64,000 nt of DNA from CAZRXG01 sp964603985 (GCA_964603985.1 CAZRXG010000011.1:49863-113862), one strand, 5' to 3'. Shown: positions 41,904 to 51,171, counted from the first letter of the stretch. Notes: generated by a model from the sequence alone, not told the origin. Numbers and translations: made by a program.

Positions 41904-42794
41904 CTACTCGTCCTCGATGGTGTCGTACAGCGCCGAGATGTCGTCTGCCGTCAGGCGGCGGCGGGCCCGCTTCGAAAGCCGCTTCGGTGTCAGCATTGTC
42001 ACCGCCTCGGCCATCTCCCCGGCGGTCTGGTAGCGGTCATCTGGCTGCTTCGCCATCGCCCGCCGGATCACCCCCTCGAAGCCGGGGGGCAGGTCGGCCC
42101 TGGCCTCCAGGATGTTAGGCACCGGTTCCATGACGTGCTTCATCATCATCCTGGTCGCCTGGTCGGCCTGGTAGGGTGTTCTACCGGTCAGCATCTGGAA
42201 GAGCGTCACGCCCAGCGCGTAGATGTCCGCCCGCCCGTCAACCGCCTCGTCGCCGTGCACCTGCTCCGGGCTCATGTAAGCCGGTGTCCCCGCGATGGTG
42301 CCGCCGGATGTCAGACCGTCGCCGGTGACGATGCGCACGATGCCGAAGTCGCTCAGGAACGGATCACCGCGCCGGTCGAACAGGACGTTCTCCGGCTTGA
42401 GGTCGCGGTGGATGATGCCTGCCCGGTGCGCCGCGTCGACGGCCACCGCGATCCGCTCCACGATCTGCGCTGCCTCGTTGGTGGGTAGCGGGCCGCTCCG
42501 CAGCCGCACTGCCAGCGAACCGCCGGGCATGTAGCGCATCACGATGTACGGCTGTGCGCCGTGCTCGCCGAAATCGTAGACCGGCACGATGTAGGGGTGC
42601 TCCAGCCTGGCGATCACCTCCGCCTCGCGCCCGAAGCGTCCCCGGAATTCGGGATCGGTCGACAGACTGCGGGTCAGCACCTTGACCGCCACCTGGCGCT
42701 TCATAGCCGGGTCCAACGCTAGGTAGACGGCTGCCATCGCGCCGTGCCCCAGCTCTTCCTGTACGAGGTAACGCCCGATTTTCTGACCAAGCAT
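41904..42794 (-). CDS. Soluble PknB-type Ser/Thr protein kinase
   Basis: 296 residues, kinase domain only: Gly loop reads GHGAMAAV, losing one Gly; VAVKVL, HRDLKPEN, DFG and MSPE are kept. The C-terminal tail KRLSKRARRRLTADDISALYD mirrors that of the downstream kinase (RRARRRTTTDRLSALD-like), including Thr/Asp spacing, so the two are paralogues, and the tail may be a shared docking or autophosphorylation segment. Confidence 0.92.
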   Translation of the reverse strand: MLGQKIGRYLVQEELGHGAMAAVYLALDPAMKRQVAVKVLTRSLSTDPEFRGRFGREAEVIARLEHPYIVPVYDFGEHGAQPYIVMRYMPGGSLAVRLRSGPLPTNEAAQIVERIAVAVDAAHRAGIIHRDLKPENVLFDRRGDPFLSDFGIVRIVTGDGLTSGGTIAGTPAYMSPEQVHGDEAVDGRADIYALGVTLFQMLTGRTPYQADQATRMMMKHVMEPVPNILEARADLPPGFEGVIRRAMAKQPDDRYQTAGEMAEAVTMLTPKRLSKRARRRLTADDISALYDTIEDE

Positions 42795-42945
42795 GCTGCC
42801 CTTCGCTTTCTCCCTGCGCGGGAGTTCGCCGCCGTGCTACCCGGCTTAGTTTGCCCCACTCTGCCGTCCGGTGCAAGTTGGCGGTCAAAATCCGCTATAA
42901 TTGCAACAACCCCATCATTCAACCGTTTTCAGGAAGGAAGGCACG

Positions 42946-43263
42946 ATGATCAGCCGGATCTGGCATGGCTGGACGAGCCGCGAAAATGCAGACGCCTATC
43001 AGGAGTTGCTGCGCACCGAGATATTTGTCGGCATCGCAAACCGGTCAATCGAAGGCTATCAGGGGATACACCTCCTCCGCCGTGATGCCGGTGACGAGGT
43101 GGAGTTTGTGACGATCATGTGGTTCGACTCGCTCGACGCCGTGAAAGCCTTCGCAGGCGAGGATTACGAAGTCGCCGTCGTTCCCCCCGAAGCGCGGCGG
43201 CTCTTATCAAGGTTCGACGGCCGCTCGGCCCACTATCAGGTTATTGAAGGCCCTGTGCCATAG
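42946..43263 (+). CDS. ABM-fold (antibiotic biosynthesis monooxygenase-like) protein
   Basis: 105 residues, ferredoxin-like dimeric fold: ISRIWHGWTSRENADAYQEL, IHLLRRDAGDEVEFVTIMWFD, then DAVKAFAGEDYEVAVVPPEAR, a common ending. Could be a monooxygenase-like or heme-binding protein; no cofactor motif. Strong AGGAAGGAAGG before the ATG. Divergent from the kinase at 41904; a TATAAT at 42896-42901 lies between but has no good -35. Confidence 0.75.
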   Translation: MISRIWHGWTSRENADAYQELLRTEIFVGIANRSIEGYQGIHLLRRDAGDEVEFVTIMWFDSLDAVKAFAGEDYEVAVVPPEARRLLSRFDGRSAHYQVIEGPVP

Positions 43264-43384
43264 GGCCGGGGTTTAATGGGGAACATGTGGCTCCCATCGT
43301 TCCTGTAATAAGTGATCGGAACCGGCCTCGTGCTGGTTTGTTTGGGATTTATCACCCGGCATACCTGGGAAAGGAGCTACCACG

Positions 43385-44314
43385 ATGGCAGACAGTGTGG
43401 ACACGCGGGGGGCACCCAACAGACTTTTGTCGATTTCTTTAGCTCGCCCGGTTCTCGTGATGCTTGCACTTTTCTTCATAGCAGTGCTGATTAAGATTCT
43501 GGACACGTTCATCCTGCGCCTGGACGAATTGCTGGGAGAGGCCATCCTCACTAAATCATTGGGTTTTGTGCTGGTGGCGGTCTACGTATGGGCGTGTGGT
43601 AGACGGCTCCGCGACGTTGGCTTTCGTCGGCGGGCAGCAGGTCAATCCCTCCTGATCGCCGGGGTGTGTTTTAGCGGCCTGTTTGTGATTGCCTATGCGG
43701 CTCCGCTGGTTGCCCTGCTGGCAGGCGGACAGAAAGCCGGTCTGGCCCTGTCGGCAGTCGACCCCAAGTCCGGCATGGAAGGCGGCCTGCTGTTTGCGTT
43801 GTGGCTCGTCGGGTGCAATCTTGTCAACTCGGCGATGGAAGAAGGGCTTTTCCGCGGCGCGATGCTGCGGCACTTTCGCATACGGCATTCGGTCTGGAAA
43901 GCGATCCTGCTCCAGGCGCTGTTATTCGCGCTGTGGCACCTGAACTGGCCTGTCAAGAACTTGCTCAGCGGCAGAGCCAGCCTGGGGGAGGCCGCTTTTG
44001 AAGCCTTCAGCCTGCTGCTGGCGACCGGGATTGCCGGGGTCGTCTGTGGCTACCTGTATCACAAGACCGGTAACCTGTGGGGACCTTTCCTGGCCCACTT
44101 CATTAATAACTCCATCATGAACGTGTTGTTTATCCGCACCGCCGAGGGGCTGCAAGCTGGAACTGATTTCATCCCGTTCGTTGTCGTCCTGTTAGTCGGT
44201 AACCTGGCGCTGATTCCGGTGATCGGCTGGTGGGCGAAGCGGCTTAAGCTGCCGGAGGTTGAACCCTGGGGCAGTTTTGAGGAGAGCGGGAAAATGGCGC
44301 CCGCGAGCGGGTAA
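43385..44314 (+). CDS. CPBP-family intramembrane metalloprotease (CAAX protease-like)
   Basis: 309 residues with about eight hydrophobic helices. The active site is EEGLFRGAML (the EExxxR motif), followed by FALWHLNWP with His and NNSIMNVLF with Asn-Asn/His-type ligands on the last helix (HFINNSIMN). Bacterial CPBP proteases cut within membranes or are associated with bacteriocin immunity. AAAGGAG precedes the ATG. Confidence 0.9.
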   Translation: MADSVDTRGAPNRLLSISLARPVLVMLALFFIAVLIKILDTFILRLDELLGEAILTKSLGFVLVAVYVWACGRRLRDVGFRRRAAGQSLLIAGVCFSGLFVIAYAAPLVALLAGGQKAGLALSAVDPKSGMEGGLLFALWLVGCNLVNSAMEEGLFRGAMLRHFRIRHSVWKAILLQALLFALWHLNWPVKNLLSGRASLGEAAFEAFSLLLATGIAGVVCGYLYHKTGNLWGPFLAHFINNSIMNVLFIRTAEGLQAGTDFIPFVVVLLVGNLALIPVIGWWAKRLKLPEVEPWGSFEESGKMAPASG

Positions 44315-44420
44315 TGACTGGCTGATGGGTTAGATTCGGCGGACGGTTGGGGTGTATCGTCTGGTAGAGGAAGTCTGACCGGGCCAATTCGACCTCGCCC
44401 CAACCACGCCACCCGCCAGG

Positions 44421-44455
44421 AAAACGTCCCGGCAGGATCGCCGTCCTGCCGGGAC
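44421..44455 (-). terminator. Rho-independent terminator of the repeat secreted protein gene
   Basis: Perfect 12-bp stem (GTCCCGGCAGGA with TCCTGCCGGGAC) over a 6-nt loop, with CGTTTT following on the minus strand, 88 nt past the stop codon. Confidence 0.7.
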
Positions 44456-44542
44456 TCGCGTGGGGTTGCGCCGTGCGGCGCACCGGCTCACGTTGGTGGT
44501 AGTGTCAGAACAGGCCCGTACCCTGTCCCCCTCACGACCACC

Positions 44543-46234
44543 CTAGTAAAATAGTACCCGGTGGGCTGTGATGTTGACCGTCTCGCCTGCGACGACGGTC
44601 ACAAACCACTCCTGCACTCCACCTATCCAGAGCCACTCTGGCCCTCCGACAACAGCCACGTGATGCTCGCCGGGGTCAATGGCATATATGACGGTTCCAC
44701 CCGGCGGGACCCCCTCGACGGGGACGCCGTCGATATAGGGCTGGCAGTAGAAATTGATGCCGGGGTACCAGTTCTCGACCTCGCACGTGATGGCGATGAA
44801 GCCCTTCAGGTATACCTTGGTCAGCGGCACGGTGACCGTGTACTCTTTGTCGGCGGCGGCGTAGACGTACTTGGCCGTCCCCTCCCAGTAGTAGATCCCG
44901 GCTGCCGCCGGGTCGACCACGTTCCGCGCCTCGATCTTGTAGTTCTTGTTGGGCGCCACCCACATGTCGAAGGCCGACACCTGCTGCACGAGCAGCTCGT
45001 CATTCACGTAGAAGTCGGCCACCACCCCCGGCTGGTCGAGGTTCACGATCACATGTGCACTCTTGGTGTACCTGGGGTTGACCGTCACCGTGCGCCCGGC
45101 GGTGATCGTGACCGTCTGCTCGTGGACCGCCGGGTCCCACAGGAACGCGTGCTCGCCGACCAGCTCGACCCTGACCGCGTGCTGGCCTTTTTGCAGCGTG
45201 TAGGTCACCTCGCTGCCCGGCGGGAGGTCGCCCTCCTGCACCACCTCGTCAATCGTCACCCGGCACCCGACGATGTCCGTCGGCTGCACGCTCGGCAGGT
45301 TGCACTGCACCTTCAAAAAGCCCTGCAGGAACTCCTTTTGCAGCTTGAAGGTAACCGTGCGCTCCTGCCCCGGCGAGAGGTACTGGGTGCTTGTCGCGTC
45401 GCGCCAGCGGTACACTTCGCCCGCCAACGGGTCGGTGATGTTCTTCGCCTCGACCTTATAGCTCTTATACGGTGCCACCCACTGCTCGAAGGTCGGCACC
45501 TGCTCGGCCACCAGTTCACCGTTGATGTAGAAGTCGGCGAGCACGTCCGGCTGGTCGAGCACCAGGATCAGGTGGGCGCGCTTGTCGAAGCGTGGCCGCA
45601 TGTAGCTCGTGCGCCCGGCGGTGATGCTGACCACCTCGCTGTGGCTGGCCGGGTCCCACAGCATCGCCATCTCCCCCACCAGGTTGACGGCCACCGTGTG
45701 GTCGCCGGGGTCGAGGATGTAGTCAGCCTTCGTGCCCGGCAGCAGGACCTCTTCCTGTGGCACCTCGTCGATCACGACCTGGCACGCCACGCTGTCCCCT
45801 TCGGCCACGTTGCGAATGTCGCACGTCAGGTTGAGGGTTCCCCGGATGTAACTCTTCTGCGGGTAGACGGTGATCTTCGAGATCTGTCCCTCAAGCGGGT
45901 ACACGTTGGTCGAGGTGTCGGCGTAGACGAACAGCACCCCGAACTGCTCTTCGGTGCTCTGGATGTTGCGCACGTCGATGGTATGCGATTGGTTCGGCGT
46001 CAGGATCAGCCGTCCGGGGTTCTGCTGCTGGGCCAGCAGCGTTTCACCCAGGTAGAAGTCGGCCGTCATCGTTTCCGATGAGAGCGCGATCTCGGCGCAG
46101 CCAACCGGGCTTCCATCCGGCGAGACGCACCAGTTCTCGCCCTCACCCTCCTGCTGCATGATTGAGGCTGTGATCAGGAGTGGCAGCAGTAGCAGGCCCG
46201 CCAGAACAACTTTGCGGAAACGCTTGCTGTTCAT
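44543..46234 (-). CDS. Secreted protein of three alternating B-A beta modules (PEGA-like)
   Basis: 563 residues with a signal peptide (MNSKRFRKVVLAGLLLLPL). The rest alternates two module types. B: AHLILVLDQPDVLADFYING to FEQWVAPYKSYKVEAKNI (ADFY and WVAP conserved). A: GFLKVQCNLPSVQ, then a second Cys, ID(E/G)VxxE, a PPG turn, (D/K)PGEHxV, VELVGE and an LWDP loop with a closing TAGRTV strand, resembling PEGA. The order is B-A-B-A-B-A with repeats of about 180 residues. Two Cys in each A module suggest a disulfide. Function unknown. Confidence 0.85.
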   Translation of the reverse strand: MNSKRFRKVVLAGLLLLPLLITASIMQQEGEGENWCVSPDGSPVGCAEIALSSETMTADFYLGETLLAQQQNPGRLILTPNQSHTIDVRNIQSTEEQFGVLFVYADTSTNVYPLEGQISKITVYPQKSYIRGTLNLTCDIRNVAEGDSVACQVVIDEVPQEEVLLPGTKADYILDPGDHTVAVNLVGEMAMLWDPASHSEVVSITAGRTSYMRPRFDKRAHLILVLDQPDVLADFYINGELVAEQVPTFEQWVAPYKSYKVEAKNITDPLAGEVYRWRDATSTQYLSPGQERTVTFKLQKEFLQGFLKVQCNLPSVQPTDIVGCRVTIDEVVQEGDLPPGSEVTYTLQKGQHAVRVELVGEHAFLWDPAVHEQTVTITAGRTVTVNPRYTKSAHVIVNLDQPGVVADFYVNDELLVQQVSAFDMWVAPNKNYKIEARNVVDPAAAGIYYWEGTAKYVYAAADKEYTVTVPLTKVYLKGFIAITCEVENWYPGINFYCQPYIDGVPVEGVPPGGTVIYAIDPGEHHVAVVGGPEWLWIGGVQEWFVTVVAGETVNITAHRVLFY

Positions 46235-46296
46235 ACTGTATCCTTAATAAACTGACGACGGAAGTAAAATGAAAGGGTAAGGTCCCCCTTACCGGC

Positions 46297-46326
46297 ATTA
46301 TAAGTGCAAATGCGATCAGGGGTCAA
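46297..46326 (-). promoter_or_regulatory. Promoter of the repeat secreted protein gene, with 5' hairpin
   Basis: On the minus strand TTGACC and a perfect TATAAT are 18 nt apart. The expected transcript start is near 46290; the first bases form a hairpin (GGTAAGG...CCTTACC, 46275-46294) that could shield the mRNA 5' end. Confidence 0.75.
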
Positions 46327-46462
46327 CTCCCCAACCTTAAAACAACCGGGCAGGCGCCTGGATGCAACGCTGCCAACCCCCGGTGCAATCTGTAGCCGAT
46401 CCTGCGAATTGTGCCCGACCGCCCATCCGCGCTATCATTGCCCCTGGAAAGGTTAAGGACTC

Positions 46463-47194
46463 ATGGACAATGATACCCATCGTGTGATAACGACCGCTCT
46501 GCTCCTGGCCCTCGGCCTGTTCGTCGTGGCGTGCAATCCCACCGACGCCACCCCCGACATCGCGGCCACCAATGCCGCTGCCACGCAGATCGTCGCCCAG
46601 CGCCTGCCCACCCTCGAAGCGCAGATGACGCTCTTCGGCGGTGAGGGCGCTGCCGACGTGTCCCCACCGGCCCTGGATGTCACCGCCGCCATTGCCACCG
46701 CCAACGCCGAGGCGGGCGGCGGCCTGGAAGCGACTTCTCAGGCGGCCATGACCCAGGCGGGTGTGATCACGCCGGAGGTTGTCCCCACCCAACCGGCTGT
46801 CACCGGCGGCGAGGGTGACCCGCGCATCATTCCCACCGGGAGCGGCGTGTTTGACGGGGGGGACGAGCACGATACCGTCCTCGTCGAGCACATCACCTCC
46901 GGCCAGACCGTCACCGGCGAGCTGCTCAAGGCGTTTGACGCGCACAACTGGCTCTTTGACGGGACCGCCGGGCAGACCGCCACCATTCGCGTTGAACCCA
47001 TCGGGCAGACCGACCCCGTCCTGATGCTGCTCGACCCGACCGGCCTGGTGCTGACCGCTGCCACCGGTGTGGACACGGGCGCTGACGGCTATGCTGAGGT
47101 GTTCACCGCCACGCTGGCCGCCACCGGGACGTACACCGTTCGCATTAAGGGCTGGAAGACCGGGCAGTACACGCTGACGCTGACGGTGGAGTAG
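46463..47194 (+). CDS. Lipoprotein with PPC-like C-terminal beta domain
   Basis: 243 residues. Signal and lipobox LFVVAC, an Ala/Thr-rich spacer (about 28-105), then a C-terminal ~110-residue beta domain: SGQTVTGELLKAFDAHNWLF, TATIRVEPIGQTDPVLMLLDP and ATGTYTVRIKGWKTGQYTLT, the pattern of pre-peptidase C-terminal (PPC) domains that aid export or substrate contact. No catalytic part. Start ATG 46463 with AAGGA ahead. Confidence 0.8.
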   Translation: MDNDTHRVITTALLLALGLFVVACNPTDATPDIAATNAAATQIVAQRLPTLEAQMTLFGGEGAADVSPPALDVTAAIATANAEAGGGLEATSQAAMTQAGVITPEVVPTQPAVTGGEGDPRIIPTGSGVFDGGDEHDTVLVEHITSGQTVTGELLKAFDAHNWLFDGTAGQTATIRVEPIGQTDPVLMLLDPTGLVLTAATGVDTGADGYAEVFTATLAATGTYTVRIKGWKTGQYTLTLTVE

Positions 47195-47322
47195 ATCCGG
47201 GAGGGGAGAGCGGGCGCCGGTTATTCGGTTGGCGACATGCAGACCACAACCGAATACGTGCCTGCCTCCGCGCCCGCTTTGCGGTATACTCGCCCGGCAA
47301 ACCGTCACACGAGGTGGAACGC

Positions 47323-48381
47323 ATGCCAGCCGCATCACGCCGCGCCGTCCTCAAATCCATCGCCCTGCTCGGCCTGGGCACGTTGGTCGGGGGTAGAAAT
47401 CTGCCCCGCCTCCACGCCCAGGACGATCTCCCACCACTGCCCCCACGCTGGCAGGGCCAGCCGTTGGGCCGCATCTCCAGCGCCTACATGAACGCCCGCA
47501 CCGAGCCCACCACCGATGCCGGAGTGGTCAAGGAGATGCGCCAGGACGACATCGTGCGGGTGCGGCGGGTGGTGCAGGGCCAGACGGTCTACCTGCACAA
47601 CGATTGGTGGCTGGAAACCGAAAGCGGCTACCTCTACTCCTCCTACGTCCAGCCGATGTGGTATCACCTGCCCAACCCCCCGCGCGCCGACCTGGGCGAA
47701 GGGCGCTGGGCGGAGGTCACCGTGCCCTTCACCGACGCCTACTGGGACCCCGACCCCACCGGCGGGGAGGATCGCTTCGTCGACCGGCTGTACTACGGGA
47801 GCATTTTCCGCGTCACCAGGCTGGTGGAAGGGACCGACGGGCGCTCGTGGTACAAGGTGCAGGAGCTGTACCAGTCGTACTACATGCGGGCCACACACCT
47901 GCGCCTGATCCCCGACGCCGACCTGTCCCCCCTCTCGCCGGACGTTGACCCGCGCGACAAGCGCATCGAGGTGGATCTGGCCCAGCAGCTACTGGTCGCC
48001 TACGAGCGGGATACGCCGGTCTTCGCGCACCTGGTTTCAAGCGGGCTGCCCGACCACGCCACACCGGACGGCGTCCACTACGTGCACGACAAGCGCATCA
48101 GCGACCGGATGGTGGGCGGGACGGCGGCCTCGGAGGAGGACGCGGATCTCTACAACCTGGCCGGGGTGCCGTTCGTGTGCTACTTCACCGATGGGTGGGT
48201 GGGGACGCACGGGACGTTCTGGCACAACGACTACGGCATCCCGCGCAGTCACGGGTGCGTCAACCTGCCGACGTACGCCGCACGCTGGGTCTGGCGCTGG
48301 ACGACGCCCTACGCCGACCTGAGCAAATTCTACGACCGGCCTGCGACCCGGCTGGAGGGGACGCAGATCAGCGTATATTAG
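47323..48381 (+). CDS. Tat-exported L,D-transpeptidase (YkuD)
   Basis: 352 residues. SRRAVLKSIALLGLG is a twin-arginine-type signal. Two SH3-like stretches (about 35-90 and 110-190) precede the YkuD domain with HNDYGIPRSHGCVN: His310 and the nucleophile Cys312 are present. It would form 3-3 peptide crosslinks or attach proteins to peptidoglycan. Start at the ATG 47323 with GAGG eight nt ahead; the GTG at 47314 is possible. Its last 14 nt overlap the 3' end of the opposing histidine kinase gene. Confidence 0.92.
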   Translation: MPAASRRAVLKSIALLGLGTLVGGRNLPRLHAQDDLPPLPPRWQGQPLGRISSAYMNARTEPTTDAGVVKEMRQDDIVRVRRVVQGQTVYLHNDWWLETESGYLYSSYVQPMWYHLPNPPRADLGEGRWAEVTVPFTDAYWDPDPTGGEDRFVDRLYYGSIFRVTRLVEGTDGRSWYKVQELYQSYYMRATHLRLIPDADLSPLSPDVDPRDKRIEVDLAQQLLVAYERDTPVFAHLVSSGLPDHATPDGVHYVHDKRISDRMVGGTAASEEDADLYNLAGVPFVCYFTDGWVGTHGTFWHNDYGIPRSHGCVNLPTYAARWVWRWTTPYADLSKFYDRPATRLEGTQISVY

Positions 48382-49669
48382 GGGGGATGCGGCGGGGCGA
48401 CTCGAGTGGCTCGGCCAGGGGGATGGTCAGGGTGAAGGTGCTGCCCTGGTCTTTGCCGGGGCTTTCGGCCCAGATGCGCCCGCCGTGCCGCTCGATAACC
48501 GCCTGAGTGATGGCCAATCCCAGCCCCAGCCCGCCGTGGCTGCGCGTCATGGGGTCCTCGACCTGGTAGAACTGCTTGAAGATGGCCTCCTGCTGGTCGG
48601 GGGGCAGACCGACGCCGGTATCGCGCACGCTGATCCGGGCCTCGGTGGGATGCTCCTCGACGGTGATGAAGATCTGCCCGCCGCGCGGCGTGAACTTGAC
48701 GGCGTTGTTGAGCACGTTGGACAGGGCCAAGGCCATGAGGCGCGCGTCGGCCAGCACCGCGATCTCGTAGTCGGGCATCTCCAGCGACACAAGCTCTTCG
48801 CGCTCCTGGGCCAGCGGCAGCACGTCGGTGTAGGCGACGCGGACGATGTCGCCGACCGGGACGGCCCGGATATCCAGCTCGCTCTCGTTGATCTGGACGT
48901 ACTGGAGATTTTCCATCGACTCGATCAGGGCGCGCATGTGCAGGGCGCTGCCGAGCACGGCGTCGGCGTGTTGGCCCACCTGGCCCTCCGCGTCCTCTTT
49001 CAGGAACGAGGCATATCCCAGAATGACGCCCAGCGGCGTGCGAAGCTCGTGGGAGGCGACGGCGATGAAGTCGCTTTTGAGCTTGTCGAGCTTGCTCAGG
49101 TCGTCGTAGGCTTTTTGCAGCGCGGTGACAAGCTGCGCGTTCTCGATGGCGACGGCGGCCTGGGACGCCAGGATGGTGATGTGACGCACGTCCCCGTCGT
49201 CGAAGGCTCCCTCGCGCTTGTTGAGCACCTCCAGCACGCCGATCAGCCGGTCTTTGAAGCGCATCGGTACGCCGAGGAGCGAGCGTGTCTGGAAGGAGAC
49301 CTTCTCATCCACGCCCTGGAAGTGACGCGGGTCGCGGGCTACGTCGTCGATCACGAGGGCGCGGTCCTCGGAGATGATGGTGCCCGCAATGCTGCCCTCG
49401 CGGGGGACGACGATCCCGGCCAGCTCTTCGGCATCGGAGCCGATTGAGGCTTCGAAGCGTAGCTCCTGGGTGCGTGGGTCGACCAGCAGGATGGAGGCGG
49501 CCTCCGTGTCGGTGATCTCGGTGGCGGCCTGCATGATGAAGGTCAGCAGGGGTTTGAGCGCCAGCGTCGAGTTCATCACGCGGCTGACTTCGACAAGCTG
49601 GCCGAGAACATCGATCTTACGCTGCAGGGCCTGAACTTCGGCTCTGCCGGTGCCGACTTGCTCTGACAC
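48368..49669 (-). CDS. GAF-domain sensor histidine kinase
   Basis: 433 residues, soluble, GTG start. A short N-terminal coiled coil and GAF domain (about 30-180) lead to HisKA with His207 (SHELRTPLG) and HATPase (DTGVGLPPDQQ, GGLGLGL). There is no receiver domain or nearby cognate regulator in the same transcript, though three phosphorelay proteins lie 2 kb away. GAF may bind a small ligand or chromophore; no chromophore Cys is evident. Terminal 14 nt overlap the L,D-transpeptidase gene. Confidence 0.93.
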   Translation of the reverse strand: MSEQVGTGRAEVQALQRKIDVLGQLVEVSRVMNSTLALKPLLTFIMQAATEITDTEAASILLVDPRTQELRFEASIGSDAEELAGIVVPREGSIAGTIISEDRALVIDDVARDPRHFQGVDEKVSFQTRSLLGVPMRFKDRLIGVLEVLNKREGAFDDGDVRHITILASQAAVAIENAQLVTALQKAYDDLSKLDKLKSDFIAVASHELRTPLGVILGYASFLKEDAEGQVGQHADAVLGSALHMRALIESMENLQYVQINESELDIRAVPVGDIVRVAYTDVLPLAQEREELVSLEMPDYEIAVLADARLMALALSNVLNNAVKFTPRGGQIFITVEEHPTEARISVRDTGVGLPPDQQEAIFKQFYQVEDPMTRSHGGLGLGLAITQAVIERHGGRIWAESPGKDQGSTFTLTIPLAEPLESPRRIPPNIR

Positions 49670-49849
49670 GACCCTACCCTCACATTCCCGATGCCGGGAT
49701 CCCCGATGGTCTGACTCCAATTATAGTCATTGTTGTTTTTTTTGCTGCGGTACTCTGGTGGGAGGTGACGCTGCCGGAAGAACGCTTCCGGGTCAGGGCA
49801 GGAGCGTTTCGGGCGTCTTCGATGGGCATCTTCGATGCTGCCGATTGCC

Positions 49850-51171
49850 TCAACCGGGTTGAGAAGGGGGACGCTCACACACCACCCGAAAGCCGTTGTA
49901 GCTGGCGCGGTCACGCGGGCCGAGCCCGCTGCGGAGGTCCGTACGAGCGAGGCTCTGATCGTAGCCCCACGCCCCTCCACGCAACACCCGGGGAGCGTCG
50001 CAGGTTGTGTCTATCCGCCTCGGTTTGTCATATTCGTTCAGGCACCATTCCCATACATTGCCGGACATATCAAGAACATCATAGGGCGACGCGCCATTCG
50101 GGTAGCTGCCCACCGGAGTAGTCTTTCTCAGGTAAACGCCGCCTTTGACGCCGCTGGTTTTCTCGTTGATATTGGCTAACCCTGGATGTACTCCGGCCCC
50201 CAGGGGTACGCCTGGCCATCCGGCCCCTGCGCTGCCCACTGCCATTCCCATTCGGTTGGCAAGCGCACTTCGTAGCCCACTTTGCTGCTCGACCACCGGC
50301 AGAAGGCCACCGCGTCATACCAGCTAACATTCTCGCGTGGCAGGTTCTCTGCATGGGTGAAGCGTTGACTACCTGGCTGAGATTCACGATCTGCCAATCC
50401 CTGCCACCATTCGTCATTGTGGAAGCCATCTTCTGCGTCGATAAAAACCTGGAACTGTTCATAGGTAGCCGGGTATTTCGCCATAGAGAGGGGTTGCACG
50501 TCGAAAGATTGGCCCTCAATTTCCACTCGCCCCGCCGGTATCTCACACCATTCAAAGGGAGCGGGAAGAAGGTCGAGAATATTGACCATGGCCGACGCGT
50601 CCTCCATCTCTTCGATAGGCGGCGCAGCGACCCCGGCTGTCACCGACCGGGGCGGTTCGATGGGCTGACCAGAATAGGTAATGCTTCCCCCCGCCACATT
50701 AAGCGACCCGCTCACGCTGCCATGTACTGTCACGTTGATTGTCGTGCTGGGCAGGGTTGGCTGTGGGGGATGGGCAGGCTGTTCTTCATGCAGCCTGGAC
50801 AGGATGCGAAGCAGGGTAGCGTGATACTCGTCATTAATGCCGGGAACCTGCTGGAACTGTGTCCAGAACAGCGGTGGCTTGCAGGGCTGGTAGTCAACAG
50901 GAACAATGCATATCTTCCCCCGTTTTTCCAGCGTAAGCGCGGCGTTAAACTCGAACTTGACCCACTTGGATTTCACGGCTGCAGGACTTTGCAGCAGCAG
51001 GAAATGGGTTGATGTTGTGAGGCCGCGCTCGATGGCTGCGACCCACTCTTCGCCATCGAGAATGCTCTCCGGCGCTTTCCAGACCGGCACACCCGCCGCG
51101 CGGAGATCGTCGGCCAGGCGTTGGGCAAACCTGGCATCTACGGTGCTGTGGCTGAGGAAAACCTGTGTCAT
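49850..51171 (-). pseudogene. TIR - formylglycine-generating-enzyme-like gene, split by a frameshift
   Basis: The 5' part (50176-51171, 331 codons) encodes a TIR domain (1-130; FLSHST, W70 and E74 in the catalytic W-x-x-x-E spacing), a Gly-rich beta motif (146-167) and the start of an FGE-sulfatase domain (FEWCEIPAGRVEIEG, RLPTEWEWQWAAQG, YPWGPEYIQG). A TAG then follows. One base out of frame the domain continues (LANINEKTSG, DMSGNVWEWC, RVLRGGAWG, GFRVVC) to 49850, so a 1-nt loss near 50183 explains the break. It is either a pseudogene, a sequencing error or a recoding site. TIR-FGE fusions are known in conflict systems. Divergent from tRNA-Sec. Confidence 0.85.

Noticed and set aside
40926..42488. 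520-codon plus-strand frame opposite two kinase genes
   Set aside because: Shadow of coding sequence; rich in Arg, His and Val, no motif, while the minus strand has complete kinases.
42896..42901. Perfect TATAAT upstream of the ABM gene as a promoter
   Set aside because: No acceptable -35 at 15-19 nt; left out as a feature although a weak promoter is possible.
44561..46081. 506-codon plus-strand frame opposite the secreted repeat protein
   Set aside because: Antisense shadow; repeats in it mirror the DNA repeats of the real gene.
50176..50190. Selenocysteine recoding as the reason for the stop in the TIR-FGE gene
   Set aside because: The stop is TAG, not TGA, and the downstream part is in another frame, so a frameshift explains it.
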